A stretch of DNA of 6,961 bases, taken from Actinomycetes bacterium (GTDB taxonomy: Bacteria; Actinomycetota; CALGFH01). The stretch's first letter is position 1, and the number at the start of each line of letters is the position of its first letter. The translations under genes and the position numbers were made by a program. Shown piece by piece: positions 5,720 through 6,961 of this stretch. Under the pieces are notes generated by a model, which worked only from the letters and a program-made list of their open reading frames with translations, was not told the DNA's origin and made no database searches. Location of the stretch: the NCBI GenBank assembly GCA_030146615.1, contig JASLBL010000056.1, positions 1-6,961 of the forward strand. Reading direction: 5' to 3'.

Positions 5720-5896
5720 GTGGCAACCGACGACAAGCTTCGCAACCAGGGCCAGGACCTGAAGGGCAAGGCCAAGGAGAACATCGGCCGGGCCACCGAC
5801 GACGAGGAGCTGGAGGCGGCCGGCCGCGCCGACCAGACCAAGTCGAGCCTCAAGCAGGCCGGTGAGAAGGTGAAGGACGCCATCAAGGACGCCTGA
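5720..5896 (+). CDS. CsbD-like small stress-response protein
   Basis: The GTG start at 5720 gives a 58-residue, highly charged, lysine-rich protein of the CsbD family. It shows the family pattern DDKLRNQGQDLKGKAKENIG, then RATDDEELEAAGRADQ, then a LKQAGEKVKDAIKD C-terminus. The family is small, probably helical and soluble, and its molecular function is unknown; in Bacillus csbD belongs to the SigB general stress regulon. The length is typical (55-70 residues) and there is no signal peptide or membrane segment. It lies 54 nt after trmI and is followed by a strong hairpin, so it is probably a separate, highly translated short transcript. Its placement just before the proteasomal ATPase may be incidental. 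Confidence 0.88.
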   Translation: MATDDKLRNQGQDLKGKAKENIGRATDDEELEAAGRADQTKSSLKQAGEKVKDAIKDA

Positions 5897-5913
5897 GCCG
5901 CTGCCGATCACCA

Positions 5914-5944
5914 ACCGGGCCGCCACCGCAGGGTGCGGCCCGGT
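5914..5944 (+). terminator. GC-rich hairpin terminator after the CsbD-like gene
   Basis: ACCGGGCCGC (5914-5923) and GCGGCCCGGT (5935-5944) form a perfect 10-bp stem with an 11-nt loop, and ACC/GGT inside the loop can extend it past a one-base bulge. It starts 18 nt after the csbD stop. No T run follows (CGCTGTGTTC), which is common among actinobacterial terminators. Confidence 0.65.
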
Positions 5945-6208
5945 CGCTGTGTTCGGGGACGTGGTTTGTCCTGCTCAGGCGGGTTGCCCATCGCAGGTGG
6001 GGGAGGGCCGGTAGCATGGCGGGAGACATAACCGTTGTCCCCCGTACCACTGCCCGACCCGAACCCCGACCCTCACGCCGGCCCAGTACGTTCCTGCGGG
6101 CTATCCCAGATTTGGTCACAAGCGCGCTATCGGAAGAGCCGATAGGGTTTAGGCAACTCTACCTAGCAATCCATCTGTAGCCTCCACACCGCCGAAGGGG
6201 GGACTCAC
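5945..6208 (+). promoter_or_regulatory. mpa: Non-coding leader/promoter region of the proteasomal ATPase gene
   Basis: No credible gene is seen between csbD and mpa (312 bp in all, including the terminator). The region holds a TAGCAT hexamer (6012-6017), which resembles actinobacterial -10 boxes. It also holds a less GC-rich stretch (about 6101-6185) with further TANNNT hexamers, TAGGGT at 6143-6148 and TAGCCT at 6178-6183. The last would give a leader of about 20 nt containing AAGGGGGGA (6195-6203), the likely ribosome-binding site for GTG at 6209. None has a convincing -35 partner. A perfect 7-bp hairpin lies at 6127-6145. More than one promoter is possible; the sequence alone does not decide between them. 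Confidence 0.5.
6127..6145. repeat. Perfect inverted repeat CTATCGG-AAGAG-CCGATAG upstream of mpa
   Basis: Seven-base arms separated by 5 nt lie 64 nt before the start codon, with the right arm overlapping a TAGGGT hexamer (6143-6148). The layout would suit a transcription-factor operator or a leader RNA hairpin. It directly follows the 8-base palindrome AGCGCGCT (6121-6128). No known binding site is recognised. Confidence 0.45.
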
Positions 6209-6961
6209 GTGAAGGACGCCGACCGCTCCCGGCAGTCTCGGTCCCGTCGCGACCCCGACCCCAACCCCGAGGAGGCGCTGGAACCCAGCGAGCTACAGCG
6301 GCAGATCCAGTTCCTCGAGGAGGAGACGGCCTTGCTCCGCCGCCGCCTACAGGACTCGCCCCGTCAGGTCCGGGTGCTCGAGGAGCGCCTGCTCGAGACC
6401 AAGGGCCAGCTCGCCCAGGCGCTGTCCCAGAACGAACGCCTGGCCGCCACCCTCCGCGAGGCCAGGGAGCAGATCATCGCCCTCAAGGAAGAGGTCGAGA
6501 AGCTGACCGCCCCGCCGTCCGGCTTCGGGGTGTTCCTGGGCGTCAACGAGGACGGCACCATCAACCTGTCCTCGAGCGGGCGCAAGCTGCGGGTCAACGT
6601 CCACCCTGACATCGACCCCAAGTCGCTCCAGCCCGGCCAGGAGCTGATGCTGAACGAGGCCCTCAACGTGGTCGAGGCCTGCGCCTACGAGGTCCAGGGC
6701 GAGGTCGTGCAGCTCAAGGAGATGCTCGGGCTGGACCGGGCCCTGGTGATCGGCAACGCCGACGAAGAGCGGGTGGTGCAGATCGGCGAGCCGCTGCGCA
6801 ACCGCACCCTGCGGGCCGGGGACTCGCTGCTGCTGGACGTCCGCTCCGGGTTCGTGCTCGAGCACCTGCCCAAGCCGGAGGTCGAGGAGCTCATCCTGGA
6901 AGAGGTGCCCGACATCTCCTACCAGGACATCGGCGGGCTCGGCGACCAGATCGAGCAGATC
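6209..6961 (+). CDS. mpa: Proteasome-associated AAA+ ATPase Mpa/ARC, N-terminal part (3' end outside window)
   Basis: The frame is open from GTG at 6209 to the window end (251 codons of roughly 590-600 expected). Mpa/ARC forms hexameric rings that recognise pupylated proteins through N-terminal coiled coils, unfold them and feed them to the 20S proteasome. The sequence shows a charged, proline-rich start (1-25), a long heptad-rich coiled coil (about 26-100, ending EQIIALKEEVEKL), the first OB fold (about 103-155, PPSGFGVFLG to RKLRVNVHPDID to LNEALNVVEA), a second OB fold (about 156-218, with VIGNADEERVV and LRAGDSLLLDVRSG), then the linker VEELILEEVPDISYQDIGGL that leads into the AAA module. 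Walker motifs are beyond the edge. Compared with M. tuberculosis Mpa, the second OB fold lacks a loop of about 20 residues after the ADEERVV strand. The GTG has AAGGGGGGA upstream with 5-nt spacing. dop, pup and proteasome genes usually follow in Actinobacteria. Confidence 0.94.
   Translation, partial: MKDADRSRQSRSRRDPDPNPEEALEPSELQRQIQFLEEETALLRRRLQDSPRQVRVLEERLLETKGQLAQALSQNERLAATLREAREQIIALKEEVEKLTAPPSGFGVFLGVNEDGTINLSSSGRKLRVNVHPDIDPKSLQPGQELMLNEALNVVEACAYEVQGEVVQLKEMLGLDRALVIGNADEERVVQIGEPLRNRTLRAGDSLLLDVRSGFVLEHLPKPEVEELILEEVPDISYQDIGGLGDQIEQI

Noticed and set aside
5964..5986. A second GTTT-N13-GGGTT stress-promoter-like pattern
   Set aside because: The spacer is too short for the SigB/SigF pattern and the next gene is more than 200 bp away.
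5883..6119. Minus-strand 78-codon open frame in the csbD-mpa gap
   Set aside because: No ribosome-binding site or recognisable family; it overlaps the terminator hairpin and the csbD end, and its composition is typical of GC-rich chance frames.

Overview
This 6,961-base window is very GC-rich. It carries an actinobacterial proteasome-associated gene order (tRNA m1A58 methyltransferase upstream of the Mpa/ARC proteasomal ATPase, on the same strand), so it most likely comes from a member of the Actinomycetota. The ttuB/ttuA-like tRNA-thiolation pair next to them makes Streptomyces or Mycobacterium less likely and hints at a less-studied, possibly thermotolerant lineage. That placement is inference from gene content only.

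Layout. At the left edge, on the minus strand, is the N-terminal half of a class II histone-deacetylase/acetylpolyamine amidohydrolase-like enzyme, cut by the window just after its HH active-site pair. A 54-bp divergent promoter region separates it from a plus-strand gene for a YcaQ/AlkX-type winged-helix DNA glycosylase. A compact plus-strand run follows: homogentisate 1,2-dioxygenase-family cupin (1788-2900), an M50 site-2-type membrane metalloprotease starting on the dioxygenase stop codon (2897-3634), a MoaD/ThiS-type ubiquitin-like sulfur carrier (3645-3902), a TtuA-type tRNA thiouridine synthetase (3906-4859), and TrmI m1A58 tRNA methyltransferase starting on the ttuA stop codon (4856-5665). 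Then come a 58-residue CsbD-like stress protein with a near-perfect Shine-Dalgarno sequence, a strong hairpin, a 312-bp non-coding leader region, and the first 251 codons of Mpa/ARC, which runs off the right edge.

How the genes fit together. The sulfur carrier, TtuA and TrmI form a plausible T-loop tRNA modification unit: the carrier supplies sulfur, TtuA makes the 2-thio group at position 54, and TrmI makes m1A58, which in Thermus is linked to efficient 54 thiolation. The same stretch places a ubiquitin-like carrier beside the ATPase of the Pup-proteasome. The most unusual detail is that the carrier does not end at its expected diglycine: 19 residues follow, ending in another glycine run. 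Three start codons (deacetylase, glycosylase, sulfur carrier) sit 6-8 nt downstream of TAGNNT hexamers, which suggests leaderless promoters. No mobile element, CRISPR array, rRNA or tRNA gene was seen.
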